In this document: piece by piece, positions 1 to 8,332 of the stretch | How positions within the stretch are numbered: position 1 is the first letter of the stretch | Layout of the letters: the number at the start of each line of letters is the position of its first letter | Assembly (NCBI GenBank): GCA_017432445.1 | Contig: JAFRJC010000166.1 | Span: forward strand, 1 to 36,402 | DNA: 36,402 nucleotides | From: Eggerthellaceae bacterium | GTDB lineage: Bacteria > Actinomycetota > Coriobacteriia > Coriobacteriales > Eggerthellaceae | Direction of reading: 5' to 3' | Notes under the pieces: generated by a model | What the model saw: only the letters and a program-made list of their open reading frames with translations | What the model was told of the DNA's origin: nothing | The model's database searches: none | Translations under genes and position numbers: made by a program

Positions 1-572
1 ATCTGGTCAAGGTGCGCCAGTTCCCTCTTGATCGTGGAGAGGCGCTTGCGCACCATGCGCCTGTCGACTTCGAGCTGGCTTTCGCCCTCGCCGAAGCGCG
101 ATCCGACACCGCCGCCCATCCTGTTTGACGCGAGATGGGCCCACATGCCGCGTAAGCGCGGGTAGAGGTACTGGTTTTGGGCGAGACGCACTTGCAGGCG
201 ACCTTCGCGAGTCGTCGCATGCAGGGCGAATATATCGAGAATCAAGGCTGTGCGGTCGAAGACCTTGATGTCACGCCCAACGATCTTCTCGAGGTTGGAT
301 TGCTGCGACGGGGTAAGCTCGTCATCGAATACGACGAGGTCAGCAGAGCAAGCATGGCAAAGCTCGGTAATTTCGGCTGCTTTTCCACTGCCAACGAACG
401 TTCGGGGATTAGGCGCATCCATCCTCTGGGTCGTTTGCGCTACCACCTCGGCGCCGACGGTGTCGATGAGCCGCGCAAGCTCTTGCAGCGATGATTCGAC
501 TGGCCATTCGGAACCTGGCCAGTCGATGCCCACTATTACTGCTCTTTCGCGATACTCGTCTAAATTGCCCAT
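1..572 (-). CDS. hflX: GTPase HflX, N-terminal part (cut by window edge)
   Basis: This is the first 190 codons of HflX, a ribosome-associated GTPase that splits or rescues stalled ribosomes. The visible part is the HflX N-terminal domain: early residues carry the RAVIVGID strand, then the NPRTFVGSGKAAEI segment, FDDELTPSQQSNLE, the DRTALILDIFA helix and the family signature GVGSRFGEGESQLEVDRR, followed by the linker helix. The G domain lies off the left edge. The ATG at 572 is chosen because the family alignment begins there; no good Shine-Dalgarno precedes it, so expression probably relies on coupling with miaA, whose stop lies 37 bases upstream. The miaB-miaA-hflX order is common in bacteria, with hfq often between them; hfq is absent here. 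The identification is firm even though the gene is partial. Confidence 0.95.
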   Translation of the reverse strand, partial: MGNLDEYRERAVIVGIDWPGSEWPVESSLQELARLIDTVGAEVVAQTTQRMDAPNPRTFVGSGKAAEITELCHACSADLVVFDDELTPSQQSNLEKIVGRDIKVFDRTALILDIFALHATTREGRLQVRLAQNQYLYPRLRGMWAHLASNRMGGGVGSRFGEGESQLEVDRRMVRKRLSTIKRELAHLDQ

Positions 573-609
573 GTGAAGATGATACCGTACGGACTTGTCA
601 ACGAAGCGT

Positions 610-1545
610 TCAAATCGATTCTCCGATGATGTCGATGGAAGCCTTCAGCATGGCATCGAGGTCGAGTGCATCCGCATCGATCCAATGAATGCGCTTGTCC
701 TTCCTAAACCAGGTGCGCTGGCGTTTCGCATAGCGGCGCGTGGAGAGCTTGATGGAATCGAGCGCCTCGTCCAGGCTGCAATCACCGTCGAGGTAGGAGA
801 CGATTTCCTTGTAGCCGATAGCTTGAGGCGAGGTGATGCCCTCGCGGAAACCGCTGTCGAGAAGAGATTTCACCTCTTCCACGAGGCCGTCTTCGACCAT
901 CTTGTCGACACGCATCTCGATACGTTTGGAGAGGATGGCGGGGTCAACCGAAAGCCCGATGAAAACTGCCGGGTAGAGCTGCGGGATGCTGGCGAGCTTC
1001 TCCTTCTGCTTGGCGTAGCTCGTGTCGCTTTCCAGCAGCTCGAATGCACGCACGATGCGCTTGGTGTCGTTAATCGGGATAATCGCAGCGCTTTCGGGGT
1101 CGCGTTCGTTGAGGAGCGCCCAAAGCTTCTCGCAGCCATTCTCCCTGGCAAACTCGTTGTAGCGATCTCGCGTTTCGTTGCCGATTTGCTCGCCTTTCGG
1201 AAAATCGTAGTCGTCTATTGCAGCCCTGACGTAAAAGCCCGTTCCCCCGCACAGCACGCTCCTTTTGCCACGCGATTCAATATCTAAAAAGCTCCTGCGT
1301 GCGATTGCCTGGAACAGCGCGGCCGAAAAAGGCTCACCTGGGTCTACAATGTCGATGCAATGGTGTGCGACAAGCTTTTCAGAAGGGGCGACCTTGCCGG
1401 TGCCGATATCCATTCCGCGATAGACCTGCATCGAATCAGCGCTTACCACTTCCCCGTCGTATTTGAGGGCGACTTGCTGTGACAACGCCGTCTTGCCTGA
1501 TGCCGTTGGGCCTACTATGCAGATTATGGGCGTGTGTTCGAGCAT
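610..1545 (-). CDS. miaA: tRNA dimethylallyltransferase
   Basis: MiaA transfers a dimethylallyl group from DMAPP to N6 of A37 in tRNAs reading UNN codons; the product is the substrate of MiaB, encoded just upstream. The 311-residue protein has the expected length. A P-loop GPTASGKT occupies residues 12-19, followed by the conserved DSMQVYRGMDIGTGK segment that binds the tRNA and prenyl donor, HHCIDIVDPGEPFSA, GGTGFYVRA, and the C-terminal region with FRKDKRIHWIDAD. The gene begins 21 bases after the miaB stop, so the two consecutive enzymes of ms2i6A synthesis are very likely made from one transcript. The ATG at 1545 has only a weak ribosome site. No anomaly is seen. Confidence 0.97.
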   Translation of the reverse strand: MLEHTPIICIVGPTASGKTALSQQVALKYDGEVVSADSMQVYRGMDIGTGKVAPSEKLVAHHCIDIVDPGEPFSAALFQAIARRSFLDIESRGKRSVLCGGTGFYVRAAIDDYDFPKGEQIGNETRDRYNEFARENGCEKLWALLNERDPESAAIIPINDTKRIVRAFELLESDTSYAKQKEKLASIPQLYPAVFIGLSVDPAILSKRIEMRVDKMVEDGLVEEVKSLLDSGFREGITSPQAIGYKEIVSYLDGDCSLDEALDSIKLSTRRYAKRQRTWFRKDKRIHWIDADALDLDAMLKASIDIIGESI

Positions 1546-1566
1546 GGACGGAAGTGGTCGACGGAA

Positions 1567-2928
1567 TTACACGAAATGGCCCTTGAGATACCAGGTACGT
1601 GCTTCATCGATTTTGACAGGTGCGATTGTGCCGACGATGTCTGACAGGGAAACCGCTTCGGGAAGCGGTGCGTGAACCGTCTGGTTCTTGGGGCTCTTGC
1701 CGGTGAGGAGCGCGGCGTCTCGCTTGGAAGCGCCTTCGACGAGCACGGGGATCGTAGCTCCGAGTTCTGCTTGATTTGCCAGGTAAGCGCGCTGTTGAAC
1801 GAGGTCGACTAGCCTGTCGAAACGCTCTTGGATAACCTCGCGGGGCGTGTCGTCGGGCATGCTCGCAGCCGGCGTCCCCTCGCGTTTTGAATAGATGAAG
1901 GTGAAAACCTGGGAATAGCCGACCTCATCGACGAGTCGGTAGGTGTCTTCGAAATCCGCTTCCGTCTCTCCTGGGAAACCGACGATAATGTCAGTGGAAA
2001 GAGCGATGCCGGGGCATGCGTCGCGGAGCTTATCTATGAGTTCGTGATAGCGCTCGACCGTGTAATTGCGATGCATGGCCTCGAGAATGGCATTGGAGCC
2101 TGATTGGGCCGGAAGATGCAAAGCCGGCATGAGGGAGCGCAGCGAGCCGAACATGCCGATTACTTCGTCGGTCAAGTCCTTTGGATGGCTCGTAGCGAAG
2201 CGGAGGCGCTCAATTCCCGTAGCATCGACGGCTTTGAGCACTTCGGCGAAACGTGGCTCGCCGTAAAGGTCACGACCGTACGAGTTTACGTTTTGACCGA
2301 TAAGCGTGATCTCCTTGACGCCGGCGTCGACGTAGCGTTGTGCTTCGGCGACGATCTCCTCAAGCGTGCGCGATTTCTCACGTCCACGCACGTAAGGGAC
2401 GATACAGTAGGTGCAGAAGTTATTGCAGCCGATGGTGATGGGAAGCCAAGCAGCCCAAGAATGTTCCCGCGTGGATGGGAGGTCGCTGGGGAACAGCTTC
2501 GATTCATCGATAGTTTCGGCTCTATGGCCGCATCCATCGAGGACATCGCTTATTAGACCCGGCAAAGAGGCAAGGTTGTTGGTGCCGAAGACTACGCTGA
2601 GATGCGGAAGCTCATCGAATAGTTTTTCGCCATCGCGCTGCCCGATGCATCCTCCTACTGCGATGATGCGTTTGGAAAGGGGCGAGTTAGGCCTGAGCTT
2701 GACGTTCTTCATCGTATTGACTTGCCCGATGAGACGTATGTCGGCTGCCTCGCGGACGCAGCATGTCATGAATACGACGATGTCGGCCTCTTCTATGGTT
2801 CCGACGTCACGGGCCCCGAGGTTCTCCAACATTCCCACGACACGCTCGGAGTCGTGCTTGTTCATCTGGCAGCCGAATGTCTGGACGTGGAATGTCAGGT
2901 CGCCGAACGAGGGCGTTTGGGATATCAC
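1567..2928 (-). CDS. miaB: tRNA-2-methylthio-N6-dimethylallyladenosine synthase
   Basis: MiaB is a radical-SAM methylthiotransferase that adds a 2-methylthio group to i6A37 of tRNA. In the 453-residue product the N-terminal UPF0004 domain carries the auxiliary 4Fe-4S cysteines C20 (TFGCQMN), C56 and C94. The radical-SAM cluster is C168-x3-C172-x2-C175 (GCNNFCTYC), followed by VPYVRGREKSR. A TRAM domain that binds tRNA closes the protein. The start is GTG at 2928, only nine bases after the spoVS stop, with CAGG upstream as a modest ribosome site. One of three methylthiotransferase paralogues in the window, with rimO and mtaB; the adjacent miaA and the IVPYVRGREKSR context identify it as MiaB. 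Confidence 0.97.
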   Translation of the reverse strand: MISQTPSFGDLTFHVQTFGCQMNKHDSERVVGMLENLGARDVGTIEEADIVVFMTCCVREAADIRLIGQVNTMKNVKLRPNSPLSKRIIAVGGCIGQRDGEKLFDELPHLSVVFGTNNLASLPGLISDVLDGCGHRAETIDESKLFPSDLPSTREHSWAAWLPITIGCNNFCTYCIVPYVRGREKSRTLEEIVAEAQRYVDAGVKEITLIGQNVNSYGRDLYGEPRFAEVLKAVDATGIERLRFATSHPKDLTDEVIGMFGSLRSLMPALHLPAQSGSNAILEAMHRNYTVERYHELIDKLRDACPGIALSTDIIVGFPGETEADFEDTYRLVDEVGYSQVFTFIYSKREGTPAASMPDDTPREVIQERFDRLVDLVQQRAYLANQAELGATIPVLVEGASKRDAALLTGKSPKNQTVHAPLPEAVSLSDIVGTIAPVKIDEARTWYLKGHFV

Positions 2929-2937
2929 GGCAACCTG

Positions 2938-3282
2938 CTAGCAGTATTCGTCGGAAGCAAGGCCGTCGAGGCCCGATTCTGCCGTACCGCGCAGATACTG
3001 AGCCTTTATGGCGAAATGGATTGCGGTGCGGTATTCCCCGTCGATGATGATGTCGGCGAATGAAGGCACGCAAGAGATCTCGATGCCAACAGGTGAGAGG
3101 AACCCGCGTGATATGGCAATGGCTTTGACAGCCTGGTTGACAGCGCCTGCGCCTACGGCCTGCATTTCTACGGGTACGCCGTCCTTCACCATACCTGCAA
3201 TGGCTCCTGCAACTGACGCAGGGGAAGACTTGGACGAAACTTTAAGGCAGCTCAGGCCGGAGTATTGCTCATTGGATTGCAT
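2938..3282 (-). CDS. spoVS: SpoVS-family (stage V sporulation protein S-like) protein
   Basis: The central about 85 residues match the small Alba-like SpoVS family: LKVSSKSSPASVAGAIAGM near residues 13-31, then GAGAVNQAVKAIAISRGFL, and the end IDGEYRTAIHFAIKAQ. SpoVS affects septation and coat formation in Bacillus and is also found in non-sporulating Thermus/Deinococcus and Actinobacteria, where its role is poorly known; a nucleic-acid-binding role is inferred from the fold. The 114-residue protein is longer than the usual 86, with about 10 extra N-terminal residues and a 20-residue tail after the fold. The ATG at 3282 has AAGGA upstream. The gene is the first of a spoVS-miaB-miaA-hflX run and lies two genes from rny, an association also seen in Bacillus. 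No sporulation gene is seen nearby. Confidence 0.9.
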   Translation of the reverse strand: MQSNEQYSGLSCLKVSSKSSPASVAGAIAGMVKDGVPVEMQAVGAGAVNQAVKAIAISRGFLSPVGIEISCVPSFADIIIDGEYRTAIHFAIKAQYLRGTAESGLDGLASDEYC

Positions 3283-3324
3283 AGGGTTCCTTATACGTAG
3301 TGCAATTGCGATATCGTTCGTTCT

Positions 3325-3355
3325 GCGTTTCTTATGCTTGGCGACAAAATGTCAA
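3325..3355 (-). promoter_or_regulatory. Possible spoVS promoter
   Basis: On the minus strand, a perfect -35 hexamer TTGACA lies at 3350-3355, some 70 bases before the spoVS start. The best -10 choices downstream (TAAGAA or AAGAAA) are poor or badly spaced. A second A/T-rich TATAAG lies close to the start codon at about 3290. A promoter is expected here because a terminator closes the preceding transcript at about 3506-3555, but the exact element is uncertain. Confidence 0.3.
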
Positions 3356-3447
3356 CATCGTCATTCTAGCGATTACCCAGATTTGTTTCAACGTAAAACC
3401 AGAAATCTGCAGTTGTTCCACTAGGTAAAACGTTACATATCATGCGT

Positions 3448-3569
3448 CGGCTTGCTAAACTGCCTGCCGAAAGAGGCTTGGGCTTGGCTTTGGCTAACCT
3501 TAGTATTTTAAAAAGCTTGTGCCTGCAGAATCGCCCTCACCCCTTTCTGCAGGCAGCTCGGCTTGCTAA
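3448..3569. repeat. Direct repeat pair flanking a terminator
   Basis: The 11-base word CGGCTTGCTAA occurs at 3448-3458 and again at 3559-3569. Between the copies, CTGCCTGC at 3460-3467 could pair with GCAGGCAG at 3549-3556, which is also one arm of the terminator hairpin at 3520-3555. The rest of the 298-base space between spoVS and the ATPase gene holds the terminator and the presumed spoVS promoter. No further gene is seen. Confidence 0.5.
3506..3555 (-). terminator. Intrinsic terminator after the rny-ATPase unit
   Basis: A perfect 11-bp stem pairs 3520-3530 with 3545-3555 (core GCCTGCAGAA/TTCTGCAGGC) around a 14-base loop. Read on the minus strand, it is followed after five bases by TTTTTAAAAT. 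It lies 26 bases past the ATPase stop codon. Confidence 0.65.
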
Positions 3570-3580
3570 CGTAAATAATA

Positions 3581-4663
3581 CTATTCGCGATCAACTACAG
3601 GTAAGGAGATGACAATCCTGCCGCCGATCGCCCTCACCTGAGCTTGAACGTCAGGCTCGAGATAGTATTTGTCGGCAATGGCCCTAAAGGAGCTCAGAGC
3701 GCTTTTGGCGAGCAGCTCTCGGTCATCTGCGTCGAGATGTACATTGCGAACGATGTGAGTCGATTTGGCGCTGTTCTTACGTTTGGCGGCGGGACCACTT
3801 GATTTCAGGGTAATACGCTCAAGAATGGGGCCTGGTGACGCAATTTCGCCATCGATAATCCTGCGTGCCGTCCGTTCAGAGATTTCCAAGCCCAGCGATG
3901 CTGCGATAGAAGCGAATTGGCGCGGGTCAGATGCCGTTGCGAGACGTTTCGTGACGACGAGGCCCTCGACATCGCTGCAGAACAAGCGCTCCACGGTAGA
4001 AAGCGTTGCAAGCCCGTACTGGTAAAGAGCAGCACATATCTCGGCTGGCGATCCGACGAACACGTCGCAAGAAGAACGGCACTCGATAGCAAATTCGCAA
4101 ATGGTCCTCAGCAGGTTGCGTGGCCCCCTCACGTTGACCTTTCCCGGTTCAGCCAACTCGAATTCGGGGAAAGTTGACTGATCAGTACGCTCAGATAGTT
4201 TTGCAGTGTCTGAGACAACGCAAATAGAAGTGCCAAGCTTCGGCGAAGAGCACACGACTGATGCAGATTCGGCATTGACCTTTATCGAGTAGAGCGCCAT
4301 TCCGCGACCGTGCAGTCCCCAGGCGTCTTTATGGGAGGAATCGAGCTTCGATGTCACGCGCGGTTCGAAGACATGCTGGTGCATTGATTTCGGAATACCA
4401 TCACCGTCGTCGATGACCGTGAGCACGCGATTCGATTCGAGGCGTGACATTGCGACGAAAATATGGGAAGCATGAGCATCCCGAGAGTTTCTCAAGAGCT
4501 CGAGCACGATATGTTCGCTGCATTGTATGTCTTGAGCAGCCTGGCGCCTTTCGGCTTCGGAGGTCTGTAAACGTACGAAGCCATCTCCGTAGTCGTATTC
4601 GACTCGGAGATGGCCCGTGCCATTGACAGTTTCGACGAACTCTTGAAGCGAGTTGGTCTCCAT
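3581..4663 (-). CDS. GHKL-superfamily ATPase-domain protein of unknown role
   Basis: The 360-residue soluble protein has the Bergerat ATP-binding fold shared by gyrase, Hsp90, histidine kinases and MutL. The N box is ELLRNSRDAHA with E55, N59 and D62; the G1 box is VIDDGDGIP (residues 83-91); an F-box-like VFEPRVTSK follows; the G2 box is GLHGRGMAL (116-124). No membrane segment, sensor, DHp phosphorylation helix or receiver domain is visible, so it is not an ordinary sensor kinase. Residues 180-360 match nothing I recognise; a Lys/Ser-rich stretch near 285-300 precedes a conserved-looking end. It starts five bases after the rny stop with no good ribosome site, so it is probably translationally coupled to rny, and its transcript ends in the terminator at 3506-3555. 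In Bacillus this slot holds the phosphodiesterase gene ymdB. The role is not known; a MORC/MutL-like switch is only a guess. Confidence 0.8.
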   Translation of the reverse strand: METNSLQEFVETVNGTGHLRVEYDYGDGFVRLQTSEAERRQAAQDIQCSEHIVLELLRNSRDAHASHIFVAMSRLESNRVLTVIDDGDGIPKSMHQHVFEPRVTSKLDSSHKDAWGLHGRGMALYSIKVNAESASVVCSSPKLGTSICVVSDTAKLSERTDQSTFPEFELAEPGKVNVRGPRNLLRTICEFAIECRSSCDVFVGSPAEICAALYQYGLATLSTVERLFCSDVEGLVVTKRLATASDPRQFASIAASLGLEISERTARRIIDGEIASPGPILERITLKSSGPAAKRKNSAKSTHIVRNVHLDADDRELLAKSALSSFRAIADKYYLEPDVQAQVRAIGGRIVISLPVVDRE

Positions 4664-4668
4664 AGCCG

Positions 4669-6201
4669 TTACTTGGCGATGCCGATAGCGCGGCTCTCGC
4701 GAATGACCACGACTTTAACCTGACCAGGGTACTGAAGCTCGTTCTCGATGCGATTTGCGATTTCGTGCGCGAGAACGACGGTGCGAGCCTCGTCGACCTT
4801 TTCAGGTTCGACCATGACGCGAACTTCCCTGCCGGCTTGAATTGCGTAGGTGCGCTCGACGCCCTCGTAGGACATGGCGATCTCTTCAAGCTTCTCGAGG
4901 CGTTTGATGTAAGCGTCGAGCGTTTCCTTGCGTGCACCGGGACGTGCAGCCGATACGGCGTCTGCGGCCTGCACGAGCACGTCGAGGACGCTGTTAGGTT
5001 CGACGTCATTGTGGTGGGCTTCGATGGCGTGGACGATGAAGTCCTTTTCGCCGAAGCGCCTTGCGAGGTCAGCGCCGATCACGGCGTGGTTGCCTTCGAT
5101 CTCGCGGTCGATCGCCTTGCCGATGTCGTGCAGCAGGCCCGCGCGTTTAGCAGGGACGGGATCGAGCCCGAGCTCGCTTGCCATGATGCCGCACAGATAA
5201 GCGACCTCGAGCGAGTGGTTGAGCACGTTCTGACCGTACGAAGTGCGGTAGCGCAAACGTCCGAGCGTGTGGACGAGCTCTGGGTGAATGTCGTGTATGC
5301 CGGTGTCGAAAGTGGCTTGTTCTCCTGCCTCCTGGACACGCTGGTTGACGAGCTTTTCAGCCTTCTGGAACATCTCCTCGATCCTGGCGGGGTGGATACG
5401 CCCGTCAGCGATGAGGTTTTCCATGGTGACGCGCCCGATTTCGCGGCGCACAGGGTCGAAACACGAAATCGTGACGCACTCGGGAGTGTCGTCAATGATG
5501 AGGTTCGTACCGGTGATCTGCTCGAACGAGCGGATGTTGCGGCCCTCGCGCCCGATGATGCGGCCCTTGAGGTCATCTGAGGGAATCTGAATGGTCGAGA
5601 CGGTATTCTCGATAGTGTGCTCTGATGCGATGCGCTGCATGGCCTGGCTGAGAATCGAACGGGCCGTCTTGTCCGCTTCGGCTTTCGTGCGAGCTTCGGA
5701 ATCGCGGATGATTGCGGCGCTTTCATGAGCGACCTCGTCGCGCAGGCTGTCGAGCATTTCGGCTTTAGCCTGTTCAGGCGTCATCCCGGCAATGGCCTCG
5801 AGGCGCTCGTTGGCTTTCACCTCGGCAGCTTCAATATCCTTCTGACGCCTGTCGAGCTGACCTTGCATAGACGCGATCTGGTGCTCGCGCTGATCGAGCG
5901 AATCGGTGCGGCGGTCAAGCGATTCCTCGCGCTGCTGCACGCGGTGCTCTGCTTCACGAACGGTCTTTTGGCGCTCTTTGCGCTCGGCTTCGATCTCGGC
6001 GCGGAGTTTGAGGGCTTCGTCTTTGGCTTCTACTTCTGCTTCCTTGCGGATGGTTTCAGCTTGGTGCTTGGCGTCGCTTATTATGCTCGCGGCTTCCTGC
6101 TCCTTGTGTTTCAACGCTCCGTTTGCAATATAGCGGGCGATCACGAAACCAAGGACGATGCCGATTACGGCTCCGATTATTGCTACGACAAACTCGGGCA
6201 T
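4669..6201 (-). CDS. rny: Ribonuclease Y
   Basis: RNase Y is a membrane-anchored endoribonuclease that starts mRNA decay. I place the start at ATG 6201 ([10 protein letters not shown]), preceded by AAAGGGGG at good spacing; an in-frame ATG at 6264 would add 21 residues encoded by a hairpin and has no ribosome site. From 6201 the product is 510 residues, the usual length. It has one N-terminal membrane helix (about residues 4-26), a long charged coiled coil to about residue 180, a KH domain with [15 protein letters not shown], and an HD domain with [12 protein letters not shown] and [10 protein letters not shown], whose His-Asp pair binds the catalytic metal. It is followed five bases later by the GHKL ATPase gene. 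RNase J and PNPase, encoded in the same window, are its usual partners. Confidence 0.97.
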   Translation of the reverse strand: MPEFVVAIIGAVIGIVLGFVIARYIANGALKHKEQEAASIISDAKHQAETIRKEAEVEAKDEALKLRAEIEAERKERQKTVREAEHRVQQREESLDRRTDSLDQREHQIASMQGQLDRRQKDIEAAEVKANERLEAIAGMTPEQAKAEMLDSLRDEVAHESAAIIRDSEARTKAEADKTARSILSQAMQRIASEHTIENTVSTIQIPSDDLKGRIIGREGRNIRSFEQITGTNLIIDDTPECVTISCFDPVRREIGRVTMENLIADGRIHPARIEEMFQKAEKLVNQRVQEAGEQATFDTGIHDIHPELVHTLGRLRYRTSYGQNVLNHSLEVAYLCGIMASELGLDPVPAKRAGLLHDIGKAIDREIEGNHAVIGADLARRFGEKDFIVHAIEAHHNDVEPNSVLDVLVQAADAVSAARPGARKETLDAYIKRLEKLEEIAMSYEGVERTYAIQAGREVRVMVEPEKVDEARTVVLAHEIANRIENELQYPGQVKVVVIRESRAIGIAK

Positions 6202-6235
6202 CGGTCCCCCTTTCATGTTTAGGCGTTCATAACTG

Positions 6236-6263
6236 TGCCCTGGCGTATAGATACGCCAGGGCA
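6236..6263. repeat. Perfect inverted repeat in the rny leader
   Basis: TGCCCTGGCGTAT (6236-6248) is followed by two bases and its exact reverse complement (6251-6263). In RNA this gives a 12-bp stem with a four-base loop, ending 34 bases before the rny start. No T-run follows on either strand, so it is not a standard terminator. It may be an RNA processing or control element, or an operator. Confidence 0.8.
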
Positions 6264-6390
6264 TGAGAATAAGATCTCAAAAAGGTGTCAATATTCAGAT
6301 TGTATATAAACACCCTTGCGGGTTCGCATTCTCATACAGGTTCATATTAGAAGAACCCTTAGAAAGCAGGGGGTTACGAGCATCTATCGA

Positions 6391-6420
6391 CATAAAAAGA
6401 GCGGGAAGTGAACGCCCTTT
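6391..6420 (-). terminator. Probable intrinsic terminator at the recX end
   Basis: On the minus strand AAAGGGCG (starting in the recX stop codon) pairs with CGCTCTTT, with one G-U pair, around a nine-base loop. It is followed by further T residues (CTCTTTTTATG). The arms are 6413-6420 and 6396-6403. The stem is modest, so partial read-through into rny is likely. Confidence 0.5.
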
Positions 6421-7046
6421 CAGAGCGCATCATGTGCATCAAACCAGACGCGTGCGGCCGAAGACGCCACCGAAGACGGATAGCCTTTTTGGATGAGCTT
6501 TCGGTATGCGGCTTCACGAGCTTTTTTCGATCGTGGCGGTTTTCGTTCGAGCAGGGAAAGCGCGCGGTCGAATTCTGAATCTGGATCGATTCCGAATTCC
6601 TCGGGGTAGCCTGGTATGTCATAGGGATCGATATCGTTCTCGTAAAGCTCCCGTTCGATGCCAGCGCTCCCCTTCCCCTGTGAAATTCGACTTCTGACGA
6701 GAACATCTCCATAGCGTATGTCGTCTATGAAGCCACATTCCTTTGCTCGCGCGATTGCTGACTCGACGGCTGATTCTGAGAAATCGAGACGTGAAAGCCT
6801 GTCGCGTATCATTCGCTCTGATTTATCGCTTGCATTGACGAGAGCTAGTATCTTTTTGAAGGCGTCCTCTGCCGAATTTCCCGACTGCTGTTCGTTAACG
6901 GAAGCGCGCGTATCGAAAGACTCGTCCCGCACGTCAGAGGATATTCGACGCTTATGTGAATGCCGTTTTCCGGATTGCGCGGGTGGCGACTGAAGGATCG
7001 CGTCAATCTGCGAACGCAGCGCCGCGATGGTTTCATCTGAGGGCAT
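6420..7046 (-). CDS. recX: Regulatory protein RecX
   Basis: RecX binds inside RecA filaments and limits RecA activity. The 208-residue product has an N-terminal polar tail (residues 1-60) lacking family similarity, then three-helix repeats typical of RecX: MIRDRLSRLDFSESAVESAI, CGFIDDIRYGDVLVRSRISQGKGSAGIERELYENDID, and a final KKAREAAYRKLIQKGYPSSVASSA. The gene starts one base after the recA stop codon, so the pair must be coexpressed and the LexA box at recA should control both. The similarity to RecX is moderate in strength but the position makes the call secure. Confidence 0.92.
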   Translation of the reverse strand: MPSDETIAALRSQIDAILQSPPAQSGKRHSHKRRISSDVRDESFDTRASVNEQQSGNSAEDAFKKILALVNASDKSERMIRDRLSRLDFSESAVESAIARAKECGFIDDIRYGDVLVRSRISQGKGSAGIERELYENDIDPYDIPGYPEEFGIDPDSEFDRALSLLERKPPRSKKAREAAYRKLIQKGYPSSVASSAARVWFDAHDAL

Positions 7047-7047
7047 G

Positions 7048-8106
7048 CTAGCGCTTCTTCGTAGGCTTTTGGACCGGATTTACTTCGTCAGCCTCCTCAG
7101 CTGTACGCGAGATGATGGGGATACCGAAGTGCTCGCGGACCTTGACCTCGATTTCGTCGCGAGTGTCGGGGTTGTCAGCGAGGGTCTGCTTGGCGGCTTC
7201 CCTACCCTGCCCAAGGCGCTCTTCGCCATAGGTGTACCAGGCTCCGCTCTTCTTGGCGACACCGGCTTCGACTGCCATGTCGAGGATGCAGCCTTCTTTT
7301 GAAATGCCTTTGCCGTACATCAAGTCAAACTCAGCTTGCTTGAAAGGCGGGGCTACCTTGTTCTTGACCACTTTTGCCTTGACGCGGTTGCCGACGACCT
7401 CTCCGTTGATCTTAATCGAGTCGACACGGCGAATATCGATTCTCACGCTCGAGAAGAACTTGAGCGCGCGGCCTCCCGTCGTTGTTTCCGGGTTGCCGAA
7501 CATGACGCCGATCTTCTCGCGGAGCTGGTTGATGAATATGCATGTTGTGTTGGATTTTGCGAGAGATCCCGCGAGCTTTCGGAGGGCCTGGGACATGAGC
7601 CTAGCCTGAAGGCCGACGGTGGTGTCGCCAATTTCCCCTTCGATCTCGGCACGAGGAACCAACGCGGCGACAGAGTCAATCACGATGCAGTCGATTGCGC
7701 CGGAACGCACGAGCATGTCGCAAATCTCGAGCGCTTGCTCGCCGAAGTCAGGTTGGGAGATGAGAACCTCGTCAATGTCGACACCGAGTCGTGCGGCATA
7801 TATGGGATCGAGCGCATGCTCTGCGTCGATGAAAGCAACAACGCCTCCTAGCGCCTGTGCTTCGGCGAGAATCTGCAGGGCAAGAGTCGTCTTGCCGCTT
7901 GATTCGGGGCCGTATATCTCGATAATCCTGCCGCGGGGTACTCCGCCGATGCCGAGAGCAGCGTCGAGCGGAAGCGCTCCAGTGGGGATTGCGTCAACCG
8001 TAAGGTCTTTTCCGCTGTCCCCGAATTTCATAATGGCGCCCTTGCCAAATTTGGATTCAATGGATTCTGTGGCGAGTTTGATGGACAGCTCTTTGTCTTC
8101 GTTCAT
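7048..8106 (-). CDS. recA: Recombinase RecA
   Basis: RecA forms ATP-dependent filaments on single-stranded DNA, pairs homologous strands and triggers LexA self-cleavage. The 352-residue protein has the standard length. The Walker A motif GPESSGKTT lies at residues 66-74, with [17 protein letters not shown] before it, [12 protein letters not shown] after it, [24 protein letters not shown] as Walker B and loop L1, and [22 protein letters not shown] through loop L2. The C-terminal tail is acidic and then basic. AGGAG lies upstream of the ATG at 8106. recX follows directly. Control is by the promoter and SOS box at 8136-8163. Confidence 0.99.
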   Translation of the reverse strand: MNEDKELSIKLATESIESKFGKGAIMKFGDSGKDLTVDAIPTGALPLDAALGIGGVPRGRIIEIYGPESSGKTTLALQILAEAQALGGVVAFIDAEHALDPIYAARLGVDIDEVLISQPDFGEQALEICDMLVRSGAIDCIVIDSVAALVPRAEIEGEIGDTTVGLQARLMSQALRKLAGSLAKSNTTCIFINQLREKIGVMFGNPETTTGGRALKFFSSVRIDIRRVDSIKINGEVVGNRVKAKVVKNKVAPPFKQAEFDLMYGKGISKEGCILDMAVEAGVAKKSGAWYTYGEERLGQGREAAKQTLADNPDTRDEIEVKVREHFGIPIISRTAEEADEVNPVQKPTKKR

Positions 8107-8135
8107 TTGAATGCTCCTTTTTACCTGGTGTATCC

Positions 8136-8163
8136 ATTATAACGAACAGATGTTTGTTGTCAA
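8136..8163 (-). promoter_or_regulatory. recA promoter with LexA (DinR-type) SOS box
   Basis: On the minus strand a consensus -35 TTGACA (8158-8163) and a consensus -10 TATAAT (8136-8141) are separated by 16 bases. Within the spacer, 8143-8156 reads CGAACAGATGTTTG on the plus strand, fitting the DinR/LexA consensus CGAACRNRYGTTYN of Gram-positive bacteria. A bound LexA would block RNA polymerase. A further half-site-like CGAACATGTT lies just upstream of the -35. This is the only good SOS box I noticed in the window. Confidence 0.9.
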
Positions 8164-8332
8164 CATGTTCGTTACCATTTCATCGAGAATGATAGCCATG
8201 TAACTTTGCTCAGCGGTAGGAGCATACCTTGCGCAATTAGGAACGGAAGACAGCGCATGGTTATCATGGAGCTTGACCGAACGCTCCCCTGTAACTGCGT
8301 CTATGTACCCGTGATTTACGAGTTATTCGGCA

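Noticed and set aside
6236..6263. Hairpin upstream of rny as an intrinsic terminator
   Set aside because: No T-run follows on either strand, so it is reported as an unexplained inverted repeat instead.
6202..6264. N-terminal extension of RNase Y from ATG 6264
   Set aside because: The extra residues are encoded by the hairpin leader, there is no ribosome site, and the ATG at 6201 has a strong one and fits family length.
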